Source: a virus. From it: 31,657 nt of DNA. A program made the position numbers and the translations under genes. How positions within the stretch are numbered: the first letter of the stretch is position 1; each line of letters starts with the position of its first letter. Below the pieces are notes generated by a model. The model saw nothing but the letters and a program-made list of their open reading frames with translations. It was not told the origin of the DNA and ran no database searches. The DNA lies in IMG/VR virus record IMGVR_UViG_3300027969_000289, positions 1-31,657 of that record; one strand, given 5' to 3'. Below are positions 5,634 to 12,450 of this stretch, piece after piece.

Positions 5634-7046
5634 CTACAGTGGATACCCGTTGTAGCCCTCCACTATGTCTAGTACATTTTTGCTCCGGGTCATCCCGACG
5701 TAGAATACCCGCACCTCGTCGTCCGGATTCTTCTCCGTCGACTGAATCACCCGGTTGGTCATGTCGGTGAGAAGAACGACCTGATCCGCCTCGTGGCCTT
5801 TTGCAGCATGGATCGTAGAAAGTCGAATGGTCGGGGTCGCGTCCAAGTCGGCATCCGCGTAAAAATCGACGACTCTCGCGGGGATGTTGAGACTCGTATA
5901 GAAGGGCCGTTGGGTAAACGAATAGTCCGCCATTTCGAGGCATCGTCTTGTTTCGGCAGTGGCAATGGCAAGTATTGCGCTCCGATCGCTCTCTCCGATC
6001 TTAGCCCCGGTAACCAGACGATTGAAGGCTCTAATTCCTGCTGCAAACCGGTTCTGATATAGCCCGGGCCTACCGGATTCGCGCGTGTACGGAATTCGTC
6101 GATCGATGAGCGTTTGCTCAACCTCGCGGAGGACTGAGTGCGTCCGTCCCAGTAAAAGTGTATCCGTCCCATGCTGGATGTCGACCGAGTTGAAAGAGCC
6201 GTGTATACGTACGGATCCCACATTGTTGTTGGCACTGAACTCCTTATCCACTCGGAATACGATTCGACGGATGAGGTCTTGAGATCGTGCGTGGACTGTA
6301 ATAGGAAGTCGATGCGAGAACGAGAGCACATGGCTATGACCCTTATGCCTTTCCGTAAATCTCGCCATACCGTGAGCATCTGCCCCTGACCAAGTGTAGA
6401 TGGCCTGATCGTCGTCCCCGGCGAGATATACTTGGTGAGCGCGTTTGCAGATCTTGCCGACGACAGCCCACTGAAGAGGTGATAGGTCTTGAGCTTCATC
6501 GATGAATACAATTTCGGCATCCGCTCGGATGCCGCCCTTCGCCGCCCGCTCGAGCATGTCGGTGAAGTCGTAATAACCATACGTATGTTTGAACTCAGCG
6601 TAAGCCCGTACGAAAACATCGAATTCAGCCCGAGTCCCCGGCCTATCCGATACGTCGTAAACTTCAGCGGGATTGGAGAATGTGTTGCGTGCATAATTGA
6701 GAATGTCCAAGTAGAAATCACCATCGGCACGCTCCTCGTCGTCCTCCGGTGACTTGCCAATGATCGGGACCCCCATGACGGTGGCGAACTCGCGCAGCTT
6801 CATCGAATCGATTACCTGCGACTGTCGTAGCCCCAAGTGCCGGAACGCCATCGCGTGAATGGTGCTTACATTGTTCGATTTCTTTAACCCTAAGCGTGAG
6901 AGCGCCTCGCTGGCGGCGGCTCGGGTGAAAGATACGAAGGCCACGCGTTCGGCTTGAACGCCCGAATCCCTCGCCTCTTTCACCCTTCGCAGCAATTCCG
7001 TGGTCTTACCCGTACCGGGCGGACCATAAATCGCTTGGACTAGCAT
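5634..7046 (-). CDS. UvrD/Rep-family superfamily 1 DNA helicase, 470 aa
   Basis: All SF1A helicase motifs are readable: I GPPGTGKT (residues 8-15), Ia FVSFTRAAA (37-45), II FIDEAQD (181-187), III GDDDQAIY (210-217), IV FSHRLP, V STIHAAKGHEAD and VI VFYVGMTRSK near the C-terminus. At 470 residues it is shorter than host UvrD (about 720) and seems to lack much of the 1B/2B insertions, as in phage versions. Likely role: 3'-5' unwinding in replication or recombination. The ATG at 7046 forms a TGATG overlap with the upstream ssDNA-binding-protein gene; a TTG one codon earlier is less likely. By eye the gene is more AT-rich than dpoZ/purZ. Confidence 0.92.
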   Translation of the reverse strand: MLVQAIYGPPGTGKTTELLRRVKEARDSGVQAERVAFVSFTRAAASEALSRLGLKKSNNVSTIHAMAFRHLGLRQSQVIDSMKLREFATVMGVPIIGKSPEDDEERADGDFYLDILNYARNTFSNPAEVYDVSDRPGTRAEFDVFVRAYAEFKHTYGYYDFTDMLERAAKGGIRADAEIVFIDEAQDLSPLQWAVVGKICKRAHQVYLAGDDDQAIYTWSGADAHGMARFTERHKGHSHVLSFSHRLPITVHARSQDLIRRIVFRVDKEFSANNNVGSVRIHGSFNSVDIQHGTDTLLLGRTHSVLREVEQTLIDRRIPYTRESGRPGLYQNRFAAGIRAFNRLVTGAKIGESDRSAILAIATAETRRCLEMADYSFTQRPFYTSLNIPARVVDFYADADLDATPTIRLSTIHAAKGHEADQVVLLTDMTNRVIQSTEKNPDDEVRVFYVGMTRSKNVLDIVEGYNGYPL

Positions 7047-7798
7047 CAATACTCGGTATCGGCTGCTGCGCCCACTTCGCCATCATAATCGGCACTAACC
7101 TTCACACCACCGCTACGCACGGTGTCGTAGAGCTTCTCGGCGCGGTCGTACACATCCTTCGCCACGAACCCAAGGCCCGAGATGTTGAAATTGTAGTACG
7201 ATTCGTTCCGCGCGTTGGTCTCCGTGATGCACGACAGCTTGTAAGCCCGAGCGAACGAGTCAGTGTTGGTGAGACGCATGAGCGAATTCCAACGCTTGCT
7301 GACCTTCATCTTGGACTTCGCCATCGAGATCACAGCTTCCTGCCACGCGCCGCCGAAGTTCACGAGCACGAAGTGCTGCGCGGTATCGGAGACTTCCAGT
7401 CCCTCTTCGCCCAGCGCGGTGATCGCGTCATCCGCAAGGCTCTTGGTGGCGAATGCACCACGGAACCCATTGGACCCGCCACCACCGATCTTGCGATCCT
7501 TCCACACGAGGAACTGTTTGGTGTAGAACACCGGAACCACGGTCACCGACTCGCCGTACAGCTCGCGGGTAACGTTGTTGTATAGCATTCCTTCTTCCGC
7601 CCCCTCGATGTACGCCGCGTCCGACTTCTTGCGAGCCGGGGACAGCGCTTGCACCAACTCGATCCTCGGGATGAGCATGTCGTCGGTGGTCACATTCTCG
7701 GAACCACGCGCGGCACCTTTGCCCTGCAGCCAATCGGGCAGGTCATTCGTTACCGCCAATTCAGTGTTATTAACCACTGCTACTTCCTTCTTTGCCAT
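7046..7798 (-). CDS. Putative phage single-stranded-DNA-binding protein, 250 aa
   Basis: Starts MAKKEVAVVNNTELAV at an ATG six bases after GGAG (an ATG four codons upstream lacks a ribosome site). It has a short N-terminal linker, then an alpha/beta region with a glycine run (KIGGGGSNGFRG) and conserved-looking VLVNFGGAWQEAVISMAKSKMKVSKRWNSL, and an acidic tail (DYDGEVGAAADTEY). Similar proteins beside phage polymerases are often annotated ssDNA-binding; the acidic end fits phage SSBs. I see no OB-fold signature certain enough to prove it. It is coupled to the helicase gene downstream and preceded by a structured leader. Confidence 0.5.
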   Translation of the reverse strand: MAKKEVAVVNNTELAVTNDLPDWLQGKGAARGSENVTTDDMLIPRIELVQALSPARKKSDAAYIEGAEEGMLYNNVTRELYGESVTVVPVFYTKQFLVWKDRKIGGGGSNGFRGAFATKSLADDAITALGEEGLEVSDTAQHFVLVNFGGAWQEAVISMAKSKMKVSKRWNSLMRLTNTDSFARAYKLSCITETNARNESYYNFNISGLGFVAKDVYDRAEKLYDTVRSGGVKVSADYDGEVGAAADTEY

Positions 7799-7810
7799 TT
7801 GTAACTCCAT

Positions 7811-7933
7811 AAGGTTAAAAAAGACGCACTAGGTGCGCCGGGTATCCGGCTCTCGCCGAATTGGGGTGGGGGTTAGCCTTGTCAAGCGGCTCCGTCTATC
7901 ACGGTAACATGCCGGGACTAACCCCCGAAATCA
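7811..7933 (-). promoter_or_regulatory. Structured 5' leader with alternative hairpins before the ssDNA-binding-protein gene
   Basis: This 123-bp gap on the minus strand holds, in order: an inverted repeat CTAACCCCC/GGGGGTTAG (7918-7926 with 7868-7876); CGGC-GAGA-GCCG, a hairpin with a GNRA loop (7847-7858); GCCGG-ATAC-CCGGC (7837-7850); and CGCAC-CTA-GTGCG followed by TC and six T (7817-7837). The second and third stems share bases 7847-7850, so they exclude each other, and the third touches the last. This is the layout of an attenuator. There is a TTGACA at 7880-7885 but no convincing -10 at the right distance. Confidence 0.45.
7817..7837 (-). terminator. Intrinsic-terminator-like hairpin with T6 tail
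   Basis: Five-base-pair GC-rich stem CGCAC/GTGCG with a 3-nt loop followed on the minus strand by TC and TTTTTT. It would end transcripts arriving from the primase/helicase side only about 20 nt before the next start codon, so it is probably leaky or conditional. The stem is short, hence moderate confidence. Confidence 0.45.
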
Positions 7934-8371
7934 TTATGCCTTCGTAATCGAAGCGCGTGTGAATGGGGATACGTTGAGCAGATGCTCAGGTACTTCCTCG
8001 CCATTCTTAAACATCGTCTTCACCGTCGCCTTGAGCGTAGATGGATTCACATTCTCTTGTATCAGATCAGTGCGCCCGTTGTCGCGCAACCACTCGTAGA
8101 ATGATCCTTTCTGGTCCGCCTTGATCGACACGTGCATATCGGCGGTGAGCGATACCCGCCCGACACCGGCCACCGAAATCTTGGTGACGCCATCGTCCTC
8201 CATCGTGGTCGGAATCTTCGATATGCGCAGGTAGTCGAAGTGCTTATTCACAGCTTTGAGCTGGTCCTCCAGCACATCTTTGTTCTGCTGAATCTTGTGC
8301 ATGGCTTCCACTAGCTCCACCAGCGTCAGCGAGTCGTACTGCGCGAATTCGTTTACTTGATCAATTAACAC
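7934..8371 (-). CDS. Unknown replication-module protein, 145 aa (GTG start)
   Basis: Begins at GTG 8371, six bases after GGAG. The first 45 residues form a helix (LTLVELVEAMHKIQQNKDVLEDQLKAVNKHFDYLR) suggesting a coiled coil, followed by a small beta-rich part (VAGVGRVSLTADMHVSIKADQK) and helices with NGRTDLIQENVNPSTLKATV. The arrangement resembles small phage proteins found beside SSB or Gam-like genes, but I cannot name the family. It overlaps the end of the 113-aa gene and is followed by the structured leader. Confidence 0.68.
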   Translation of the reverse strand: MLIDQVNEFAQYDSLTLVELVEAMHKIQQNKDVLEDQLKAVNKHFDYLRISKIPTTMEDDGVTKISVAGVGRVSLTADMHVSIKADQKGSFYEWLRDNGRTDLIQENVNPSTLKATVKTMFKNGEEVPEHLLNVSPFTRASITKA

Positions 8372-8702
8372 CTATTACTCCTTCGACACCGATTCGGATG
8401 GATGTGTACTTGCGGTCACGGTTATTCCACTTCAACACATTGAACGTATCGCTCTTCTCCCGCGCGATAGCGAATACCAGACCCGAAAGGATCGGGGAAC
8501 CACTAGGTGCGATAAAATCGACGGCGGGGTCGTAGGACTCGAATCGCTCACGAATAAGGCCGATAAGCCGTTGGTTATGCAGCGAGCGTGGTACGTCGCT
8601 GATCTCGGATACGCACAGCCATACGGGAGTACCGAATCGCTCCACGTCTCTATAATCGGCGGTGGTCACTTCTTGAGTGATAAACACCTTAGGGTCTGAC
8701 AT
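8361..8702 (-). CDS. Unknown protein, 113 aa
   Basis: Starts MSDPKVFITQEVTTADYRDV after GAGGAG (9-nt spacing). It is mixed alpha/beta with no recognised domain. The segment LHNQRLIGLIRERFESYDPAVDFIAPSGSPI followed by a strand/turn pattern gives no catalytic clue. It is the first gene downstream of the promoter at 8729-8757 and overlaps the next gene by 11 bp. The replication-module position suggests a supporting role in DNA metabolism. Confidence 0.68.
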   Translation of the reverse strand: MSDPKVFITQEVTTADYRDVERFGTPVWLCVSEISDVPRSLHNQRLIGLIRERFESYDPAVDFIAPSGSPILSGLVFAIAREKSDTFNVLKWNNRDRKYTSIRIGVEGVIGVN

Positions 8703-8728
8703 CTCTATTAACTCCTCTATGATACTAT

Positions 8729-8757
8729 ATTATACACTAGACCAGCGTCCCCATCAA
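8729..8757 (-). promoter_or_regulatory. Sigma70-type promoter, TTGATG-17-TATAAT
   Basis: On the minus strand TTGATG, exactly 17 bp, then TATAAT, located at the end of the SNF2 helicase gene and in the 34-bp gap. It points into the 113-aa gene, whose ATG is 27 bp downstream of the -10 box. The -35 is the same TTGATG as in the primase promoter. Confidence 0.72.
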
Positions 8758-10473
8758 TGTGTTCTCGTTTCTGTCGTTTATGCTTGTGCGCACGAACTCG
8801 GACACGTCGTTCTTCGTCCGTAGCGCCTGCATCACCACGCCGTCCACAGTGCCTTCGGCGATCAGGTCGATGTAGGTCACCGATTTTGTCTGCCCAATTC
8901 GGTGCGCCCGGTCCTCCGACTGCACACGGTCGGTGTAGGAGAACGAGTTGGAGTAGTAGATCACCAGCTCGGCCCGCGTCATATTGAGCCCCACGCCCCC
9001 GGTGGCCGCGTTGCCGACTAGGAATCGCGCCTTGCCGGACTGGAAGAGGTCGGAGACGTTATGCCACCGCTCGTCCTCGCTCACCCCGCCGTGTATCTCC
9101 ACCACCGAATCGTGTCCGTAGGCCTTCCGCAGTGCCTCCGTGACCATCTCGATCTCCTCTAGGAACCTACACCACACGATGGTGGAGACCTCGTTCTCCT
9201 CGGCTATCGACAGCAGTTCGTCTACCTTGGCATTCGTTCCGGGGATGCGTACGTGCTCGAACTTACTCGGGTTGTATATGTCCGGCTCGCGCTGATAGGC
9301 GATGATGCCGCCCGCGATCTGCTGAAGTCGGAGCATTCTTTCGAGGACCGTGGTGACGGTGATTCCTCGATCTCCAGATACCGCCTTGTCACGCTTAGCA
9401 ATGTCTTTGTATAGTCGTCTTTGTTCATCATTTAATTTCACTTCTCTAACTTCATAAACCTTCGGCGGCAACTCGGTCAGCACCTCCGACTTGCGCACCT
9501 GATACACGAACGGGGAGACCAGCTCGATCAGCTCCGCCATGTTTTGGTATCCTATTACCTGCTTCCCCTCGAACCCGCCCATCACTGCGTAACGGTTGCG
9601 GAATGAGTAGAAATCGCCGATGCCGATGATGTTCGAATCGAGGAACTCGAATTGCATGAACACGTCCATAGGGCCGTTGGCGATAGGAGTGCCGGTGAGA
9701 ATCACCTTGTAATTCGCCGATTTACCGAGTTTAACACAATTCTTGCTCCGCACCGCCGAGTGATTCTTGATCATGTGCGCCTCGTCCACCACCATGCCGA
9801 CGCGGGTGCTACAGTCCACGAACTTCTGCGCCAGCGCGGCAGCGCCGCCAGCAGCCAGCGACTCGGTGCCGACAATCAAGAACTTCAGCGCGTCGCCCGT
9901 GGTGTTCCAATCGGAGAACGCTTTCGGTTTGTCGGTATTGAGCACCATCACGTCGCATTCGAACGGGCAATGGATGCGGATTTCCTGCTCCCAGTTGCGC
10001 CGCGTGCTAAATTTCGTCACCACCAGCACCCGGTCCACCTTCTCGTCGAGGAAATACCCAGCGAACAGATCAAGCGTCGTTTTGGTCTTACCCGTACCCA
10101 TGTCCATATAGAACGCGAACGCATTCTTGCCCCATGCCCGGTCGAGCCCCGCACGCTGGTAGGCACGCGGCTCGGTCTTGAACTTGTAGCCGTGCGGGAA
10201 CGGCGTTATTCGATCCGCTAGCCGTTGAATAGATGCGTTTGCAGCCTCCTGAGCACCTTTTGTAAATACACCAGCGGGAAAAGAGGTAAGCACATACTCA
10301 CTATTAATACGTAGAGCAGGAGCTGTCCAAACACGACGGCGAGCATCCCAACGCCGATTAGGAATAGAGCGCACTTTATCAAGCATCCAAGGAGGAGCGT
10401 CGATAATGAACCTAGCGGATTTTTCATCATAATCAATGGACAGCTTAGAACTCGGAGCGGAATTTAGGTTCAT
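8737..10473 (-). CDS. SNF2-family helicase/translocase with HARP-like N-terminus, 578 aa
   Basis: Superfamily 2 Swi2/Snf2 ATPase: Walker A DMGTGKT (124-130), DEAH box VVDEAHMIKN (228-237), motif III LTGTP (259-263), motif IV WCRFLEEIE, motif V ATGGVGLNMTRA and motif VI RAHRIGQTK near residue 530. The first 60 residues (PNRRWDARRRVWTAP) resemble the HARP domain of SMARCAL1-type annealing helicases, which rewind or remodel forked DNA. In phages such proteins take part in replication or recombination. It starts at 10473 inside the last codons of the primase gene (29-bp overlap) with a weak AGGT site, suggesting coupling. Confidence 0.9.
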   Translation of the reverse strand: MNLNSAPSSKLSIDYDEKSARFIIDAPPWMLDKVRSIPNRRWDARRRVWTAPALRINSEYVLTSFPAGVFTKGAQEAANASIQRLADRITPFPHGYKFKTEPRAYQRAGLDRAWGKNAFAFYMDMGTGKTKTTLDLFAGYFLDEKVDRVLVVTKFSTRRNWEQEIRIHCPFECDVMVLNTDKPKAFSDWNTTGDALKFLIVGTESLAAGGAAALAQKFVDCSTRVGMVVDEAHMIKNHSAVRSKNCVKLGKSANYKVILTGTPIANGPMDVFMQFEFLDSNIIGIGDFYSFRNRYAVMGGFEGKQVIGYQNMAELIELVSPFVYQVRKSEVLTELPPKVYEVREVKLNDEQRRLYKDIAKRDKAVSGDRGITVTTVLERMLRLQQIAGGIIAYQREPDIYNPSKFEHVRIPGTNAKVDELLSIAEENEVSTIVWCRFLEEIEMVTEALRKAYGHDSVVEIHGGVSEDERWHNVSDLFQSGKARFLVGNAATGGVGLNMTRAELVIYYSNSFSYTDRVQSEDRAHRIGQTKSVTYIDLIAEGTVDGVVMQALRTKNDVSEFVRTSINDRNENTLMGTLV

Positions 10474-12007
10474 CTACTTTTACCTCGTAATCATCAGTAA
10501 TCGGGGCATACCATACGTTGAGCGTCTTACCGCCCGGTACTCGCATTTTGTCGTGATCCGCGCCACAGTCACGCCGGAGAGCGGTCCACAGGTCCATGCC
10601 CGTCATCACTTCGGCCTTGTTGCGCTTGAGGAACTCGGAGAATGCCGTGCCTCTAAACACTATGCACCGCGTGCCGTTCATCACCTGCACCACCGGAATG
10701 TTGCGCGTCAACGCCTTTCGATCCTCGATGTTCGTCCCGTCCGATGTGAGGTCGGCCTTTTGCACAAACTCGCTGAACTTGGACTGGATGATGCCCGATG
10801 CGCTCGCCTCTTTTGGTACCTCTATCACCCGCAGCGTCGGCACCAACGGGTCGAGCACCCGCTTGCGCCACGAATCTTGAGTGATCTTCGGTATATTGAT
10901 CTTCATCACCTCGAATATTAGTGTACCCATGGCGTTGGGGTCACGCAGCACGATGGTGGGGATGTTCGGGATCAACGTGCCGTTGACGTGCAGCCCCCAT
11001 CTCGGCGGCTCCGACTTGTACTCGATCAGCTCCGTGAATTGAGGCAGTCCGTCCTGCGCATCCAGCTCTTTGCTCTCCTCGGTCGATATCCCGTGCTCGC
11101 GGGTGATGCACACCTTGCGGTCACACAGGCTCTTGCACGGCTCCTCGCTGCATTTGTACAGATAGTCCCGCCTTGATGCCGACCGAATTACCTTTTTCGC
11201 CTCGGCTGGTGGCAGTGGCTTGTCGAACATCGTCTTGTTCAGCGCCATCGCGTCATCGAAGAACGAATCGGGCCGCGCCCGCTTGAGGTAGACCACCACG
11301 TTGTACATGGAGTCGTTCCGCGACCCGGATTCCACGCCGGAGTGAATCATCTTTTGGATGCACGGCGGCGCTTCCAAGTGCTCCCGGTGCGCCATCTCCT
11401 GCAGCTCCTCCACCGTCACCCGGCGGCTCTGCGCATAGGAGACGAACAGCTCGAAGCTCAGCCGGTCGCCGTTCGCATCCACCGCGTACCGGTCGGTGTT
11501 CTCGGCGTTGAAGTAGCACAGGTTGATCCAGTTCCCCAGCGACTTCTCCCCGCTCTTGGTCACCACCGAATCCTGCTTCGGGAAGATGTCCACATGATTC
11601 GGGAATGCGAGCATGTCGCGCCACGAATTGAGCAGCCGAATGACAAGCTTGGCGGGCAGGTAGTCCGAGCCAAATAAGTACAGGTGCGCCCCGCCGCTCT
11701 TGCTCCGCGTCACCACCAGCGGGAGCCGGTAATGCTCGACGCGTTTCGCGATCTCGGCGTGATCGAGGTCCAGCCCGTCGCCACCTTTACCGTGGTTATC
11801 GACGTCGATGCAGCCGAATAGTACCGTGCCGCCGTCGGTGATCGGTACGATCCCCAACCCCATCTCACCACCCAGATGTCGAGTGTAGTTCTCGACTGTT
11901 ACCTCGGCCTTCTCCGTGGTCATGTTTCGCGTAGCGGGGTCCCACTGGCCGTAAGAACGCAGATTACCGGCAAAAAGCGCGGCGAAGTCTTCCTGTAGAC
12001 TAGTCAT
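10445..12007 (-). CDS. Archaeo-eukaryotic-type primase / PrimPol, 520 aa
   Basis: AEP superfamily primase-polymerase. Catalytic motif I is GCIDVDN with D68 and D70; motif II is SKSGGAHLYLF with S104 and H108; motif III is VDIFPKQ with D140 in place of the more common Glu; then SLGNWINLCYF, usual for this phage group. A four-Cys cluster follows at C285, C290, C294 and C299 (KCSEEPCKSLCDRKVC), a likely zinc site. The C-terminal half (about 300-520) has no helicase motifs I can see. Primer synthesis for the polymerase, possibly with lesion-tolerant polymerisation, is the expected role; Z phage S-2L also relies on a PrimPol. It is the first gene leftward of the repeat region, with its own promoter at 12091-12119. 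Confidence 0.87.
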   Translation of the reverse strand: MTSLQEDFAALFAGNLRSYGQWDPATRNMTTEKAEVTVENYTRHLGGEMGLGIVPITDGGTVLFGCIDVDNHGKGGDGLDLDHAEIAKRVEHYRLPLVVTRSKSGGAHLYLFGSDYLPAKLVIRLLNSWRDMLAFPNHVDIFPKQDSVVTKSGEKSLGNWINLCYFNAENTDRYAVDANGDRLSFELFVSYAQSRRVTVEELQEMAHREHLEAPPCIQKMIHSGVESGSRNDSMYNVVVYLKRARPDSFFDDAMALNKTMFDKPLPPAEAKKVIRSASRRDYLYKCSEEPCKSLCDRKVCITREHGISTEESKELDAQDGLPQFTELIEYKSEPPRWGLHVNGTLIPNIPTIVLRDPNAMGTLIFEVMKINIPKITQDSWRKRVLDPLVPTLRVIEVPKEASASGIIQSKFSEFVQKADLTSDGTNIEDRKALTRNIPVVQVMNGTRCIVFRGTAFSEFLKRNKAEVMTGMDLWTALRRDCGADHDKMRVPGGKTLNVWYAPITDDYEVKVDEPKFRSEF

Positions 12008-12032
12008 CGTTTATGATACCTCTATGAGTATA

Positions 12033-12061
12033 TTGACACCGTTCGGGGGGACTGCTATAAT
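12033..12061 (+). promoter_or_regulatory. Perfect consensus sigma70 promoter on the plus strand
   Basis: TTGACA, exactly 17 bp, TATAAT: a full consensus match, the best in the window, yet it points rightward, against every gene, into the GTTCCA repeat region. Transcription would start near 12068. No convincing gene lies downstream on this strand. A primer RNA, an antisense/regulatory RNA or an origin-activating transcript are possible roles. Confidence 0.72.
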
Positions 12062-12090
12062 ACCGCCGTCCCTCTCAACGGACTGGCGCT

Positions 12091-12119
12091 ATTCTACCAC
12101 AGCGCCCTCGGAACATCAA
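12091..12119 (-). promoter_or_regulatory. Promoter for the primase gene, TTGATG-17-TAGAAT
   Basis: Minus-strand TTGATG, 17 bp, TAGAAT preceded by TGG (extended -10). The string TGTGGTAGAAT is identical to that in the promoter at 25127-25156. It lies at the left edge of the repeat region; its -35 overlaps one CTCGGAACATC repeat, so a protein binding there could control primase expression. Confidence 0.68.
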
Positions 12120-12425
12120 CCCCGACCGTTTGTTCCACCGTTCCATCGCAATGGAACACAGATGGAACAGCCTCCCCATTCGAAGACACCATACTTGTTC
12201 CACCGTTCCATGCGTACGCGGGTGAAGAGAACTGATTGCTTAACCCAGATATGGGGAGATATATGGAACAGATGGAACAATGGAACACAGTCTCGGTCTT
12301 CGAATGGAGAGAGCACTCCGAGCCGTTCCAGACGGCGTTCCATCATCATGGAACAGTTGGGGTATCTGGGGATTCTCTCGTGTATGCGTATGTTAGAGAA
12401 GCCTCTCGGAGGCGCTCGGAACATC
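12107..12425. repeat. GTTCCA/TGGAAC repeat region: candidate origin or operator array
   Basis: Twelve exact hexamers in about 225 bp: GTTCCA at 12132, 12140, 12197, 12205, 12325, 12337 and TGGAAC at 12152, 12163, 12264, 12273, 12281, 12349. Two form palindromes with identical geometry, GTTCCAT-N4-ATGGAAC (12140-12157 and 12337-12354). A 17-bp direct repeat TTGTTCCACCGTTCCAT occurs at 12130-12146 and 12195-12211, 65 bp apart. Half-sites are often spaced 8, 9 or 11 bp. The region is framed by CTCGGAACATC (12107-12117 and 12415-12425). It contains no credible gene and separates the structural and replication modules. Confidence 0.85.
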
Positions 12426-12450
12426 GTCGGCTATAGGGGTAGCGGAGCTG

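Noticed and set aside
7857-7885. TTGACA at 7880-7885 as a promoter for the ssDNA-binding-protein gene
   Set aside because: At 17 bp the -10 would be AATTCG and at 18 bp ATTCGG, both poor; an activated promoter is possible but unsupported.
10218-10436. 72-aa hydrophobic frame nested in the SNF2 helicase gene
   Set aside because: It looks like a two-helix membrane protein, but it opens with a TTG without ribosome site and lies entirely under a conserved gene; out-of-frame hydrophobic shadows are common.
12401-12413. Hairpin GCCTC-TCG-GAGGC after the last structural gene as a terminator
   Set aside because: The stem is only five pairs and the minus strand continues TTCTCT, not a T-run; too weak to list as a terminator.
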